A program made the position numbers and the translations under genes. The notes beneath the pieces are model-generated. The model was not told the DNA's origin, made no database searches, and saw only the letters and a program-made list of their open reading frames with translations. A DNA stretch of 64,000 nucleotides from contig NC_059507.1 of the NCBI RefSeq assembly GCF_914767665.1, positions 4,960,001 to 5,024,000 on the forward strand, given 5' to 3'. Source of the stretch: Harmonia axyridis (taxonomy: Eukaryota > Arthropoda > Insecta > Coleoptera > Coccinellidae). The stretch's first letter is position 1. Every line of letters starts with the position of its first letter. Shown here piece after piece: positions 35,531 to 46,530 of this stretch.

Positions 35531-36172
35531 GAGATATCCCCATGATTTTCTGCGCTTGGGATTGTAATTGTCTCCAGTCACAATGCGATACAAAAATCCC
35601 TTCCGTCTTTGCTTTGCGAGCAGCTGTTCACAAGCAAACAAACGCCATTCAACATATCTCTACTTCAACTCGTACGACACCCAATTTCCTTCTTTCTGAA
35701 TCATTCCCATGACTTTCAGGCATTTTGAAATGGCTTGTTGCGTCACTCCCAATGTTCCTGCCAATTGTTGTTGCGTTTGTCAAGAGTCTTGATTAAGTAA
35801 TGCTTTCGATTCTGCATGCTGATCTTCGACGTCAAAATCACCGTTTTTGAAGCGTTGAAACCACTCTCGACACGTTATTTCACTGATAGCGGCCTCACCA
35901 TATGTATTTGAGAGCATTCTATGAGCCTCAGCCGCAGATTTTTTCATATTAAAACAGGAAACTAAAACTTTTCCCAAATGACGAGAATTTGGCTCGTAAG
36001 CTGGCATGCTTAATCGAGAAAAACCTTATGATGTAGACACAAATCGACTAATATTTCTATGGCGTTATGTTTACAAATACCTTAGCTTATTGTATGACAT
36101 CTACGATCTATTTATTTCGACTACAGCCATTTATTGCGAAACGGCGAAAGCAAAGTTGTACACCTATAACTA
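35531..36172 (-). mobile_element. Mos1-like mariner, N-terminal half
   Basis: The minus-strand frame 36007-35780 reads MPAYEPNSRHLGKVLVSCFN, then MKKSAAEAHRMLSNTYGEAA, and ends at VEDQHAESKALLNQDS. This is the mariner helix-turn-helix domain. A frameshifted continuation (ELKPRY-like) reaches about 35590, after which the catalytic domain is deleted. The terminal repeat (AGCAAAGTTGTACACCTATA) ends at about 36166. It is closely related to the copy at 19640. Confidence 0.85.
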
Positions 36173-37058
36173 CAACTATAGTAGCTGGTGTTCTTTACCT
36201 CTGTAGGCAACATGCACATAAATACTTTCAGCTTTCATAAACTGACGGAGATCTGGCAATCGTGGGCTCTTAGGCTATAAGTTTGACATAAAAGCTACAG
36301 AGTTACTTAGCTAATCTACGTAGTTAAGGAAAATCAACGAGAGAAGAGAAAAACTTGCACTGTCTTCGTTGCCAACTGCGTAACCAGCAACATGGCCAAA
36401 ACTACAGACAACACTACTACCAATTGAGCCTCAAATGTAATCAAAACTCACCGCTGTATGTACTGTAGTACGAAGACAGCAGCATTCTAACAGTGTGCAA
36501 AGTCAACAAGTCGTCGAACAGATCAACTCAAACGTTTACTACTCGCTTCCGATGTTTACATCCAAACCGCATAATCAAATTGCGTTTCACTGATGAAACC
36601 AACATAATTCTATGGGCTGTCACCTATGGAACTTCATCGTAAACACTTTCGGAAGCCAACGTGTCAAACAAAGCGGTATTTCGCAGTCCGACCGCAAAAT
36701 CTCGGAAGCCTTTGAACGGGGGCAGAGCTTCCATAGTTTCTCTAGAAACGTCGAGAAGGCGATCCGACCTGTTCGGCCGTCTCCGACAGCCCTCGGCCCC
36801 GTAGTACGAAATGCGAGAGCTTTGCGTGGGATGGAATGATGGAAATCACGTGTCGTAGTAGGCCGCTTGAACTCGGCAGGAAAGGTCGGATGATGATGAG
36901 GCGAGGTTTGCGCATGACCGAGGGAAATGTGTAATTGGGATGGCCCGAGGATCTTTTGCGGGGTGTTCGTTGACGTCATGTGGGAAATTCTATGACTCTA
37001 CGTGTTGCCGTGATGAAAATCATAACTGAGATATATCGTATTGGATGTTTTTATTATT
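36173..37058. other. unique DNA with the most GC-rich block of the window
   Basis: About 36640-36960 is CG-dense (GTTCGGCCGTCTCCGACAGC). It supports overlapping chance frames on both strands; the longest, 119 codons on the minus strand at 36979-36620, shows no known domain. It contains a CRE octamer TGACGTCA at 36971-36978. It could be a conserved regulatory element or an unannotated 5' exon, but nothing proves either. Confidence 0.35.
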
Positions 37059-37141
37059 AATAAATAAAACGGCTGATATTTGGAAATGAATGATGAAAAG
37101 AAAAAGAAGTACAATTCCAAATATCAGCCGTTTTATTTATT
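37059..37141. repeat. perfect 27-bp hairpin with 29-nt loop
   Basis: The arm 37059-37085 (begins AATAAATAAAACGGCTGATA) is exactly complementary to 37115-37141. A purine-rich 29-nt loop separates them. It resembles a tiny palindromic element or an RNA hairpin; no second copy occurs in the window. Confidence 0.85.
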
Positions 37142-38189
37142 ATATTTCACGATGAATGTCGCTTAGGCTGAAAAACGGAAGATTTTCCTAGTTGACGTTG
37201 GAATCTGCTTTTTCGAGGTACCCGTGGAGGAAGTAGTTAGGTTTTCGTCCGCTGGGTGGCACACCGCAGTAATCATACTGAGTAGCGTCTGTCAGCGTTC
37301 AATAAGGTGCCTGCTATTTCTTTTGTTTGTCATCTTGGGTAGAATTATGCGGTACTAACCGGTATATCGCTATTCTCCCTCGATGACATGCATTCTCCTT
37401 GGGTTACTTCCGATTATGATTCCTACGTTATGGCGTGGAAGTCTTCTGTTTGACAATGGTTACGTTGATGGCATTTTGATACATTAACCAGATAGATAAT
37501 TAATATCGTATGATATTACACACTTGGAAATTGTACTTCTTTTTCTTTTCATTTTCATTATTAATTTCCTCTAAAACAAATCTGGCAAAGGAATTCAATC
37601 TCTTCCCGGACTTTCTCAGTTGCAAATTTGAAGAACTCGAGAAAAGTAGGTATGGACTTGGTGTCAGGAGTTTTAGAGCGGTCGTCTTTAATTGGCCTAT
37701 TGAAAACCACTACAGTTACTCCTTTGAACTCGCTGGAATTTGAAGGTTGGCTTTCCGTTTCCGAATAATCACCACGAAAGTCTTCTCAACAATCATTTTC
37801 TCATCTGTCAATCACTTTTCAACTCAACTCTCAGCAGCAGTGCTAGATTAAAGCCTTCATGGCGTTTTGAAACCCTAATTTTAACACCTTTATGGGCCTG
37901 CAGAAAGCAGTGTTGTAATATAAATAGTTTTCCAATAAGACGTTTCATTTTGAATAGCCCACTATCCTGGCAGCTGTCTTTTTTGGAGCTTTAGACATAT
38001 GTCAAGTAAAAACTACGCCATTATTCCTTCAACCACGCATTGACATAATTAGAATTCTCTACAAAAATGGAATGGAAGAATATAACTTTCCGAAGAAAGG
38101 ACATAGATCAACTTATTTATATCGACTACAGTAAATTGACAATTCGAGAATATCGGGTGTGATAGTCAAGCTCTATAAGATCTATCAAA
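37142..38189. other. mostly unrecognised; decayed DD41D-family-2 fragment at about 37985-38060
   Basis: At 37992-38060 the DNA (AAGTAAAAACTACGCCATTA, then CAACCACGCATTGACATAAT) is a diverged match to the 5' untranslated region and first codons (LEQRIGIVK) of the element at 25350. The remainder shows nothing. Confidence 0.4.
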
Positions 38190-39050
38190 GGATCTTTTGT
38201 TCATTGGGTCTTTCATGAAAACGAAAGATGTTCATCCTTTGAATGAAAGTCTTCCAAAAATGGCTCTAAAACCACGAAGAGGACTGGTGTTAGAGTGTTC
38301 GGGAATAGCACCAAATGCTCACTATCATCAGGCAGCTGTCCAAGTGTGTTTCAGGCAGAGGTACTTGTATTCGAAAGATGTGTGCAAATAAACTTAGTGA
38401 GAAATAGGATATATAATAGCAATACATTCTGAAAGTAAGCCTACAATCAAAGTATGTAGCTCACAATATCATCGATTCTAAGATAGTATTGGTGTGCGAC
38501 AGAAAACTCAACGAAAAAGGCAAGAAGAACAAGGTCTGTTCAGTCTGGGTCCCCAGTCGCTCGAGAATTGAAGGAAATGAGGAAAACTCATCAGAAAAGG
38601 AGCAGAAAATTGCTGAGGCAGTAATGCCCTGCAAGGAATCCAATAGGGAGGTATAGCATATTCTTTCTGAGATCCAGAGTCTTCTTAGAATTCGCGATAT
38701 CAAAGTTTCGAAAAAACTTTTTGGAACGATCCAACCCAAGAAGATTGCACTAGAGTGTTCCTCTTTCGATTTTCTCCCTCTCCTATTTTCGTAGGTACAA
38801 GCACCTATACCACAGAAAGATTCTGGGACAACGAAAGGAGTTTGTGCTCCTTTTCTGGCTAGTGTGTTGGCCTTTTCATTTCCTTTAATTCCCTCATGAT
38901 AATGAGTCTAGTAAAAAACTTCGAATACAAATTCTGTGGGAAGGAGGAAGAAACTCCTGATCACCTGGTGACGGAATGCCTCCCATTACTGGCCATCGCA
39001 AAGAATGTTTTGGACCAAAGACTTGAAGATATGAGGAAGTAACAACCTAT
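38190..39050. mobile_element. rearranged LINE 3' fragment with inverted middle
   Basis: 38330-38600 matches the LINE at 780-1010 in plus orientation, ending at the RNase H GNE motif. About 38610-38905 is in the opposite orientation: its minus-strand reading gives GIKGNEKANTLARKGAQT, then FLGWIVPKSFFETLIS and ICYTSLLDSLQGI. 38930-39040 returns to plus orientation with CGKEEETPDHLVTECLP, the zinc knuckle. The middle segment is therefore inverted and part of the RNase H end is present twice. Confidence 0.75.
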
Positions 39051-39525
39051 AATTTAACTTTTTAAACTTTTGTCGGAACGAGTCAGCTGATAAGAAATAA
39101 TACCATAACAGTATGTTCTACAGTGAATTCCCAGTTATTCCAATCGTAATAAACAAAAAGCATTCAACCAAATTAAATAATAAATTAGGAACCACCTAAA
39201 TAAATTCAAATACCTTCACCATGAATAATATCTAATTGAGGAAAGCGTAACATTGTTGGGAAAACTCTCCATAAAAGCGCAAAGATTATCAATAAAAGAG
39301 CAAACAACATCTAATCTCGTGGACCAGAAGAGAACAGAAATACCATTCCTACGGTTGGAAAACCGAGATAGCTCTCTCGAATATAGGTCAGAGGTCGGAA
39401 GCACAGTCCGTTGCAGTATGATTTATACTCGAACTTGTCTGTTTGGAGAGTATCATCCCATAATACTTTCCACACCTGGAGTTGTGCCCCAGACATGATA
39501 TAGCGGACGTAAATGGTGTTTAGAT
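39051..39525. other. nothing recognised
   Basis: AT-rich, with no partner repeat found. Confidence 0.35.
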
Positions 39526-40472
39526 GTACAGTGCATCCCATTTTGGGTGAGACAGCCAGGTTTCTCGCTTCTTATTTAAGATAAAGCCTTGCGGTTTTCA
39601 CGTTCCTGTCCTACTTTTTCGTGAAACTCAAGTTGGTCTAATCAGATTCTGCATAACTGTTTCCGTTCAAAAGATACAGGGTGATTTTGGAAATTGATAC
39701 TTTTCGGACCCCTTCTTTATCTCCGAAGTTATTAGAAATAATGCTGAGGTAAAAACTACGTCTGAATCAGAATTCTGCGTAGAATCCAGTGGCGTACTCA
39801 ATATTTTTTTTCGGGGTATGGTTTTGAAGATTCAACACAAACTTATGTTTTTTTTAATGGAACACCATGTGTATCATTACTTCGTTGAATTCGTAATTTT
39901 TTTCCCTTCAAAATGATATATGACACTATGTAGGTAGGATGTTCAGAAATGGTTAAAAAACACTAAAACATCAAATAATGATGATTTTTTGTTAATGGGC
40001 AATGGATTTCCTATAGAAAAGAAGAATCAATAATGATAACAATAATTTATAGCGATGACAGCTAGATCAGATTGGTTTTTTCCCTCCAATGCCTACTTGA
40101 TAAAACCATGCTCCCAAATGCATAGTAGCCATAATAACAACAAGGATGTTTGTGTCATCAACGTCCTACTACTTTTAAAAATCGAAAATAATAATCCTCT
40201 TATTGAAACATAGAAAATTTATGGCCCACTTACAAAAAATCATCATTATTTGACGTTTTAGTGTTTTTTTTAACATTTCTGAACATCCTACCTACATAGT
40301 GTCATACATCATTTTGAAGGGAAAAAAATAACGAATTCAACGAAGTAAGAATCTGATTAGACCAACTTGAGTTTCACGAAAAAGTAGGACAGGAACGTGA
40401 AAACCGCAAGGCTCTATCTTAAATAACAAGCGAGAAACCTGGCAGTCTCACCCAAAATGGGATGCACTGTAC
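39526..40472. repeat. large inverted repeat element with an insertion in its left arm
   Basis: The left arm 39526-39655 (starts TGTACAGTGCATCCCATTTT) pairs with 40345-40472. After an unpaired segment of about 218 bp (39656-39873) the pairing resumes (39874-40008 against about 40220-40345; TACTTCGTTGAATTCG). The total arm is about 260 bp and the central loop about 210 bp. The unpaired segment contains TACAGGGTGATTTTGG and TAGAATCCAGTGGCGT, which also occurs at 63887-63902, so it is probably a nested piece of another element. Confidence 0.8.
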
Positions 40473-40670
40473 TGCGCTAGTGGATCACCCACCTTATATC
40501 GAAACATCAGTGAAACCAGAAGATGGTCTTTCAGTTTATTCTTGTATGTAGATGAAGAAAACATAGAAAACATTTGGGGTCGTTTACGAAGAGAAAAGCT
40601 CGCGTTCTACCCTAACCTAACCTAACATACAGTTCGAGTCTTAAAATTGGACATCAATTTCAAATATAAA

Positions 40671-41576
40671 CTGTGTCCGTAAAGTATAGAACAAATTCAT
40701 TTTCAGCTAAACAGATCATTTTAAGAAATAATCCTGAAACACGTCGATTTTTTATTTTAATTTACCGTATTTTAAAATAATAATCTAATATGCAGGACGA
40801 ATTACTTTCGAGTAATGACGTCACTGTCATTTTTTTTTTCAAATGGAATACTCCCATTATGTCCTTATTTTCCGATTACTCTAGCTGAGCTGATTCCAAA
40901 AATGTATAACATGTTGATTCCAATTGGTACAGCGTGGACAAAAATACAATAGTTTTGTGTATGCTCATAAAGTAACGCGTAACATTCTTTATTTGTTAAA
41001 TTAACAATATTATCAAAAATACTTATTGTCTTGCGGCAATTGGTTTGAATGTAACACCCTGTGGTTTGTTACATTTTTAGATTAATAAAAATGGGCTGTT
41101 TCCAAACATGTTTGGTACTTGTGGTCTAGCAGACAGAATATGAAAGAAATTATTTCTTATCAATTTAAAAAAACATAGTCGTCTAGTTTTTTTGGGAAAT
41201 GTCATTATTTGTTTAGTAATTTACTGGTGTTCAATGACAGTTCAGTACTACAATATTTTTGGTATTCGTGAATGTTTCAATTTTTGCTTAGATTTAATTT
41301 ATTATTTTTGTCCACCCTGTACCAATTGGAATAAACAGATGATACATTTTTGGTATCAGCTCAGCTAGAGTAATCGGAAAATTGAGACAAAATGAGGGTG
41401 TTCCATTAAAAAAAAAATGACGGTGACGTCATTACTCGAAAGTAATTCACCCAGTATATAAGATTATTATTTTAAAATACGGTATATTAAAATAAAAATC
41501 GACGTATTTCAGGATTATTTCTTAAAATGGTCTGTTCAGCCAAAAATGAATTTGTTCCATACTTTACGGACACAGT
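40671..41576. repeat. inverted repeat element, arms about 280 bp
   Basis: The left arm (40671-40950, starting CTGTGTCCGTAAAGTATAGA) is the reverse complement of the right arm (about 41297-41576, ending TACTTTACGGACACAG) with few mismatches. The loop is about 345 bp of AT-rich DNA. Near the inner ends the arms carry TTGGTACAGCGTGGAC / GTCCACCCTGTACCAA, the ACAGGGTG-like motif shared with other elements here. Each arm holds one TGACGTCA. Non-coding. Confidence 0.85.
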
Positions 41577-41983
41577 GTAGGTGCCTCTCAAAATATTCTT
41601 TAATTTTTCGTTTTTGCACATTCTGCTCAGGTAAAAAGTTATTAGCACATAATTATTTTATTGAATGGGCTCACAAATTCATATCCTTCCATGTTTACAC
41701 CACCGAGATGACACAGAACTCTATCAATATGTGAACATAGAAGTTCTAAAGTGATAATCCAGCGAGCCATCCAATATTTTATCATTTGTTACAAACTGTA
41801 ATAATAACTAAAACAATAATTTACATTGAGAACCAGCAAGAGGGACTATTTGAAAATGAAAATGACGTTTAAAATAAATGAATAAAATCATGACAATTGA
41901 TTGGGTTCACAGATAGTATTTGAAACTCTATGTTAATAGGAGTACTTCAGAAAAATCATTTCATATCAATTGATGTAATTCTC
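41577..41983. other. nothing recognised
   Basis: AT-rich DNA between two repeats. Confidence 0.35.
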
Positions 41984-42545
41984 AGAGTAATAAACATAGA
42001 TAGAGGAAGCATATGTCATTTTCAGTAAGCAAATTTTGTCCCCAACATGAATAATCAAATTTGACAATGAAAACATATCAGTGATATGATATTTCACTCA
42101 ATTCGCGAGTTTCTCCACAAAGAACGGACTTCTTATGTCTCATAGTGAATCAACGTTCAATATCAACTCAAAATGTATTTAAATAAATACTTAAACATAT
42201 CAGAAATTCAGAAAACAAACTTCAACCTCGCCTAACGAAGTGAAACAACCGATGACACTAGGAGAGCAAAAGTTGCCAAACCTTGGATTTCAGCAGGTAG
42301 ATACAGAAAATAATAAATTCTGCTTATTATAAATTCAACAATTAGGAAAAATTACGGATTCCAAATATTCAAATTTGCGTATTTAATCGGGAATCACTCA
42401 AATAAATATATTTCATTCAATATAATGTACATTCATGACGATATAGTAAAATTGTGGATTTGAAAAAATCCGACAACGTAATCGAACCATGTTGGGGACA
42501 TGTAAAAATTGCGTATATTCCTTCTACCTATGTTTATTACTCTAT
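41984..42545. mobile_element. MITE, CAGAGTAATAAACATAGATA family, copy 2
   Basis: About 562 bp, co-linear with 4964-5549. The ends are CAGAGTAATAAACATAGATA and its partner CTATGTTTATTACTCTA. A direct repeat TGATGTAAT stands just outside both ends (about 41971-41979 and 42545-42553), a likely 9-bp target duplication. Confidence 0.8.
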
Positions 42546-42827
42546 GATGTAATCAAATTTGTACAAAATGTATAAAAACGAGCTGTTATTGTTGTATATC
42601 AAGAGATATGAAGACATCATCAGCAGTGTAAAATAATAACTACCCCATCTCTATATCTCTTATTCTGGCAGTGGCAGCTAAGTTCACACCGTCAGATAAA
42701 CTTATTTAACCGGAGGTGAGAGTACTGAACCTATGAGATTATTACCGCACCACAGTAAAATTTGCATTTTCGAAATTATACACATTATGCTCGGTTTGTA
42801 GCCGGATTTGGACATCTAGGTACTCAC

Positions 42828-43089
42828 CGTGAATATATCCAGGTTCCCCGTTCATTGGCGGAGGTCCATGGTGTCCCGGTCCCACATGATGGTAAGCACT
42901 TGGATGCGGAGCGCTGAACGCACTCGTGCAACTGTGTCGCACGCCACTGGGCGACATCGCCATGACGTGCTGGGTCGGCACTATGCCCTGGTGGCCGTGA
43001 TGGACGCCGTCACTCGGAGGACGCATGTTGGACAGGGCGTCCAACGGTTTGTAAGACTTGGCGGTGGGCGTTGAAGACTCCGCGTTGCT
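42828..43089 (-). CDS. wge: winged eye-like protein (BAHD1 family), internal coding exon
   Basis: This is the second coding exon seen for the gene. The acceptor on the minus strand is TTGTTTTCAG|AGCAAC (43090/43089) and the donor is CACG|GTGAGTACC (42828/42827). The exon is 262 nt, enters in phase 0 exactly where the upstream exon leaves, and exits with one base of the next codon. It adds 87 residues rich in Pro, His, Ser and Gly (SNAESSTPTAKSYKPLDALS; HHVGPGHHGPPPMNGEPGYI) with no domain of its own, probably a disordered linker ahead of the BAH domain. The reading frame continues past the donor for 28 codons, but the strong donor and loss of composition argue that this is intron. The next exon was not found in the window. 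Confidence 0.75.
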
Positions 43090-43341
43090 CTGAAAACAAT
43101 GGATAGATAACAATCTTCACCGACGATTAAGATGCAAATATCGCATGAGGAGGTACGCTCGTACCATGCTGATTTTTATGTGGATGTGTTGGTGTGTTCC
43201 AGTCGGTTAAAATGAACCTGGTTGACGAGGAATTTTGGTTTATTACTTCCAGAGATAAAACTTTGGAGACAAAGAACAACATTTTCAACCCTACTTGATA
43301 CTTTCAGTTTACGTTTTGAAATATTCTAAGAATGTTGCGGA

Positions 43342-44173
43342 AAGGGATTCATCAAGCCAAGTAGCTTGACATTTTAACCAACTACTTGACTTGGAAATCA
43401 AGCTTGTGAAAAATTACATACTTGAGCTTGACTTGACTTGATTTTAGATATTTATTACTTGAATTGATATCAAGCTACTTGACCTTGATATGCACGCGTC
43501 GCACGGCATATATTTCTGCAATCTCGTGCGCGCTTAGACTAAATAAGGGGATTCCTCGAGCGCCGAGAGACTGAAGCGTTCGCCAGTGTGACTTTATTAG
43601 TAGTTTTCTCACATTTCTATGAAATCTATTCGTAGATTTTGGTAGTCTCAGAAATATCTTTCCAAATTTGGCCAAAATGGCCAGGGAATTTTCAACAAAC
43701 GCCAGCATCTTCAGCTCCTGATGAAAGACAATTTTCCAGAGCTGCTCTTACAGTTACAAAAACCCGCAATAGGTTAGGCGACAAATGTATAAGATGCCTC
43801 ATGTATTCAAGATCCTGGATGGAAAATTATGAAATCAAACAAATCCTGAAGGTTTCTCAATATTAAGAAACTTTATTTTTTATTATTTTTTAATTTCTTA
43901 TGATTCAGATTGATTTAATTATATTCCTAGTTCAAAAAAGTTGATATTTTCGGTTCTTTTATACAATAAGTTTAATAAAAAAAAGTGTTTTTCGCAAGGT
44001 TCCTTCCCATTTCATCATTTTTTTATTGATGTGACACTACACAATGCGAAAAATCAAGAAGCTTGATATGATTCAAGTACTTGAAGAATAAATACTTGAC
44101 TAGAGATTGAAATTGACATCAAGTCAAGCTCAAGCCAAGTAGCTTGAAAATCAAGCCAAGCCGTGAATCCCTA
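43342..44173 (+). mobile_element. hAT-derived non-autonomous element, copy 4 (inside wge intron)
   Basis: The ends are AGGGATTCATCAAGCCAAG and AAGCCAAGCCGTGAATCCCT, both inside CAAG/CTTG-dense arrays. The plus-strand frame 43639-43866 includes TPASSAPDERQFSRAALTVT, then KTRNRLGDKCIRCLMYSRSW. It is the most complete copy at both termini and lies in the intron between the two wge exons, in opposite orientation to the gene. Confidence 0.8.
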
Positions 44174-44864
44174 CTCCTGCAGCAAAATGGCAAAGGTTGG
44201 TTTGTAATTCTAGCAATATTCACGAATTCAGGAACACCCTGTGTGTATACAATGGGACAAGTGATCAATTAGGACATCTTTGATAGTCTGCTATCATTTT
44301 ATACGAGTCTGGTAACAGCACAAAAAAAAATGCAGTACTCCAACTATCCATAAATACTCATTTCAATAAATTTTGTAATAGTCGAGGTATAATGTCGATG
44401 TCAGAAAATAGTAGCACAGAAACTAAAACAACTAGAGCAAATCTCTCGATCTCCACTCATAACCGACAAACCCCGTTAAACTGACGAATTTGGGACACAC
44501 TGTGTATAACGTTCATCCTTAGGTGACTCCAATACGCCAACATTCAGGAAAATCCAAAATGAGGTTTATGCTCATATCCATCAAAACGTAGTCTTGTTGA
44601 TACTCAAGCCATGTATTACAAGCTTCTAATATGATTTGCATATTTATAGTCCAATTTAGATTATTTCGTTGGCTGATCTCTTGTTTCGGTTGTTACGGAA
44701 ACGCCTACTCATTACCAAGACAAGAGAAAATCATGTCAATATTCGCCATACGTGTGGTGGAGTGAATATTAACATTAATATTCCAGGAATATAGTTATGT
44801 GGGCGTGCCACTGTTTAACAGTTTGTTCATATTTTCATTCTTTGCATCTTTATACAAGGTGTTC

Positions 44865-45515
44865 GTTATAAAGGGTTTTCCTAAACTGGAGATGCAAAAA
44901 AAAAATGAGAGATTCCTTGGACAATTTTAAGAAAAAAAAGTCCTATAAACATCGGCCCGCGAAGGCTTTGTTTTCGAGATACAGAATGCTTCTTGTAGTT
45001 CTACTTAAACCAGATTATAGAACCATCAATAATTGTTTGTAAGTACCAAAACCTATAATTAATTTGTTTACCACAGCAACTAACTGGATCTCAAGCTGGA
45101 TCTTTATAATAGTTTGGATTTGAAGATTACTAGATATTTCGATAGCAGACACGACAAAACTACAAGAAACCAGAAAATGTAGTACTGAAGAAACGTTCAT
45201 TTTTACATTTTTCTAAACGACCAGTGGTCCACCAAAAAAAGTTTTGGGGACACTGTTCCAGAAAAAATATCACCCTGAAATTTTGCATTCGAAATTAACA
45301 TATCAAATGAAGAAAACTTTAAATTGGAATGTCTATGACAAATTTGAGTTTAATATCTTGTGGAGAAAAGATGCTATGAGAAAAAAAAATTTTAACTTCA
45401 ACACCCTGTATCTCCAAAACAGAGCATTTGCGGGCCTTTATTTATAGGACTTTTTTTTCTTAAAATAATCCAAAGAATCTGTTCATTTTCGCTTGTACCT
45501 CCAATCCAGGAACAC
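44865..45515. repeat. dispersed ACACCCTGT-ended repeat, copy 1
   Basis: It is co-linear with 53283-53950: GAGAGATTCCTTGGACAATT, a ...CCTATAAACATCGGCC segment, ACTACAAGAAACCAGAAAAT, GAGTTTAATATCTTGTGGAG and AACTTCAACACCCTGTATCT occur in the same order in both. Its ends are weakly inverted (CAAGGTGTTCGT near 44858 and AACACCCTGTG near 45510). Non-coding, superfamily unknown. Confidence 0.7.
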
Positions 45516-45870
45516 CCTGTGAGTATGTTATGGCCCAAGTGAAAAATTAGGACATTTTTGATAATGCCCGTAAGATTGCAGTAGGTGTGGCTTGTTCATA
45601 TTTTCATCACCCTGCGTAATATGTTATGGGCCAAGTAATCTTTTGTAACATTTTTCATAATCAATGAATTTCCCAATCTGACAAAATGAATAAGAATCAT
45701 TTGAACATCATAATTCATCACGATCTCTCAATAATGAGGAAAGTAGTGACGTGAAGTCAACAGCTTTTGACCGCTCGTTCGCTTGGAGACCACATATACA
45801 CACAACAAACTTATATGATTCACCGAGGAATTCACCCAGTATAACTATGACATATTCGTTCATTTATTTC

Positions 45871-46530
45871 TTTCTCCAATTGACAGCAAATATTATATTT
45901 GCAGAGACATATCAATCAGCAAAGTATCACTTTTCATTTCATAAGTCGTCAAACTATAATTATTATGGACATATACATTTCCATAGCAACCAACCATTCC
46001 AATAATTGCGATTTGTATCAAATTTTGTTTTAATTTATAACTACAGAATAAATAAAAAGATTGTGAGAATTGCTATTATTTGCAAACACAATATCCTACA
46101 TACATAATTATAAACAATAAAAAAAAAAGTATATATGTTGAACTCGGCAGCAAAGTTGATTGACCGCTTTAGCTGAATTTCTGAAGTATCAGCTGCGGCA
46201 GTCAATCTACTTCTTTGTTGTAAAACAATAGTTATTTTTTTACTAGGCAGCAAAGTAGTAGATTGAGTGCTGTAGCTGATGAATTCAGCTAAGGCACTCA
46301 ATCTACTTTGCTGCCGAGTTGAACATATACTTTTTTCTTCGATTGTTTATAACGAGACATGTAAGAAATTGTATTTACAAATTATTACAATTCCCACAAT
46401 CTCTTTATTTTTCCTGTAGTGATAAATCTGATAGAAATCGCAATTGTGAAATGGTTGGTTGTTTCCAAGTAACACTTTGCTGATTGATATATCTACAAAA
46501 TTAATATTTGCTTGCTGTCAATCGGAGAAA
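45871..46530. mobile_element. foldback-like element with long inverted arms
   Basis: The outer ends TTTCTCCAATTGACAGCAAA and TTGCTGTCAATCGGAGAAA are inverted. Most of 45871-46128 pairs with 46333-46530 (AGACATATCAATCAGCAAAG against CTTTGCTGATTGATATATCT). The centre (46128-46335) is itself palindromic (GTTGAACTCGGCAGCAAAG / CTTTGCTGCCGAGTTGAAC). It lies in the wge intron close to the long exon. A single related arm is at 59340-59670. Confidence 0.8.

Noticed and set aside
36620..36979. Minus-strand open frame of 119 codons in a GC-rich block
   Set aside because: Stops are rarer in GC-rich DNA. The frame has no recognised domain and overlaps other equally long chance frames on the opposite strand.
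40605..40625. CCTAACCTAACCTAAC run resembling telomeric or centromeric repeat
   Set aside because: Only three units of CCTAA. The insect telomere unit is usually TTAGG and would form long arrays.
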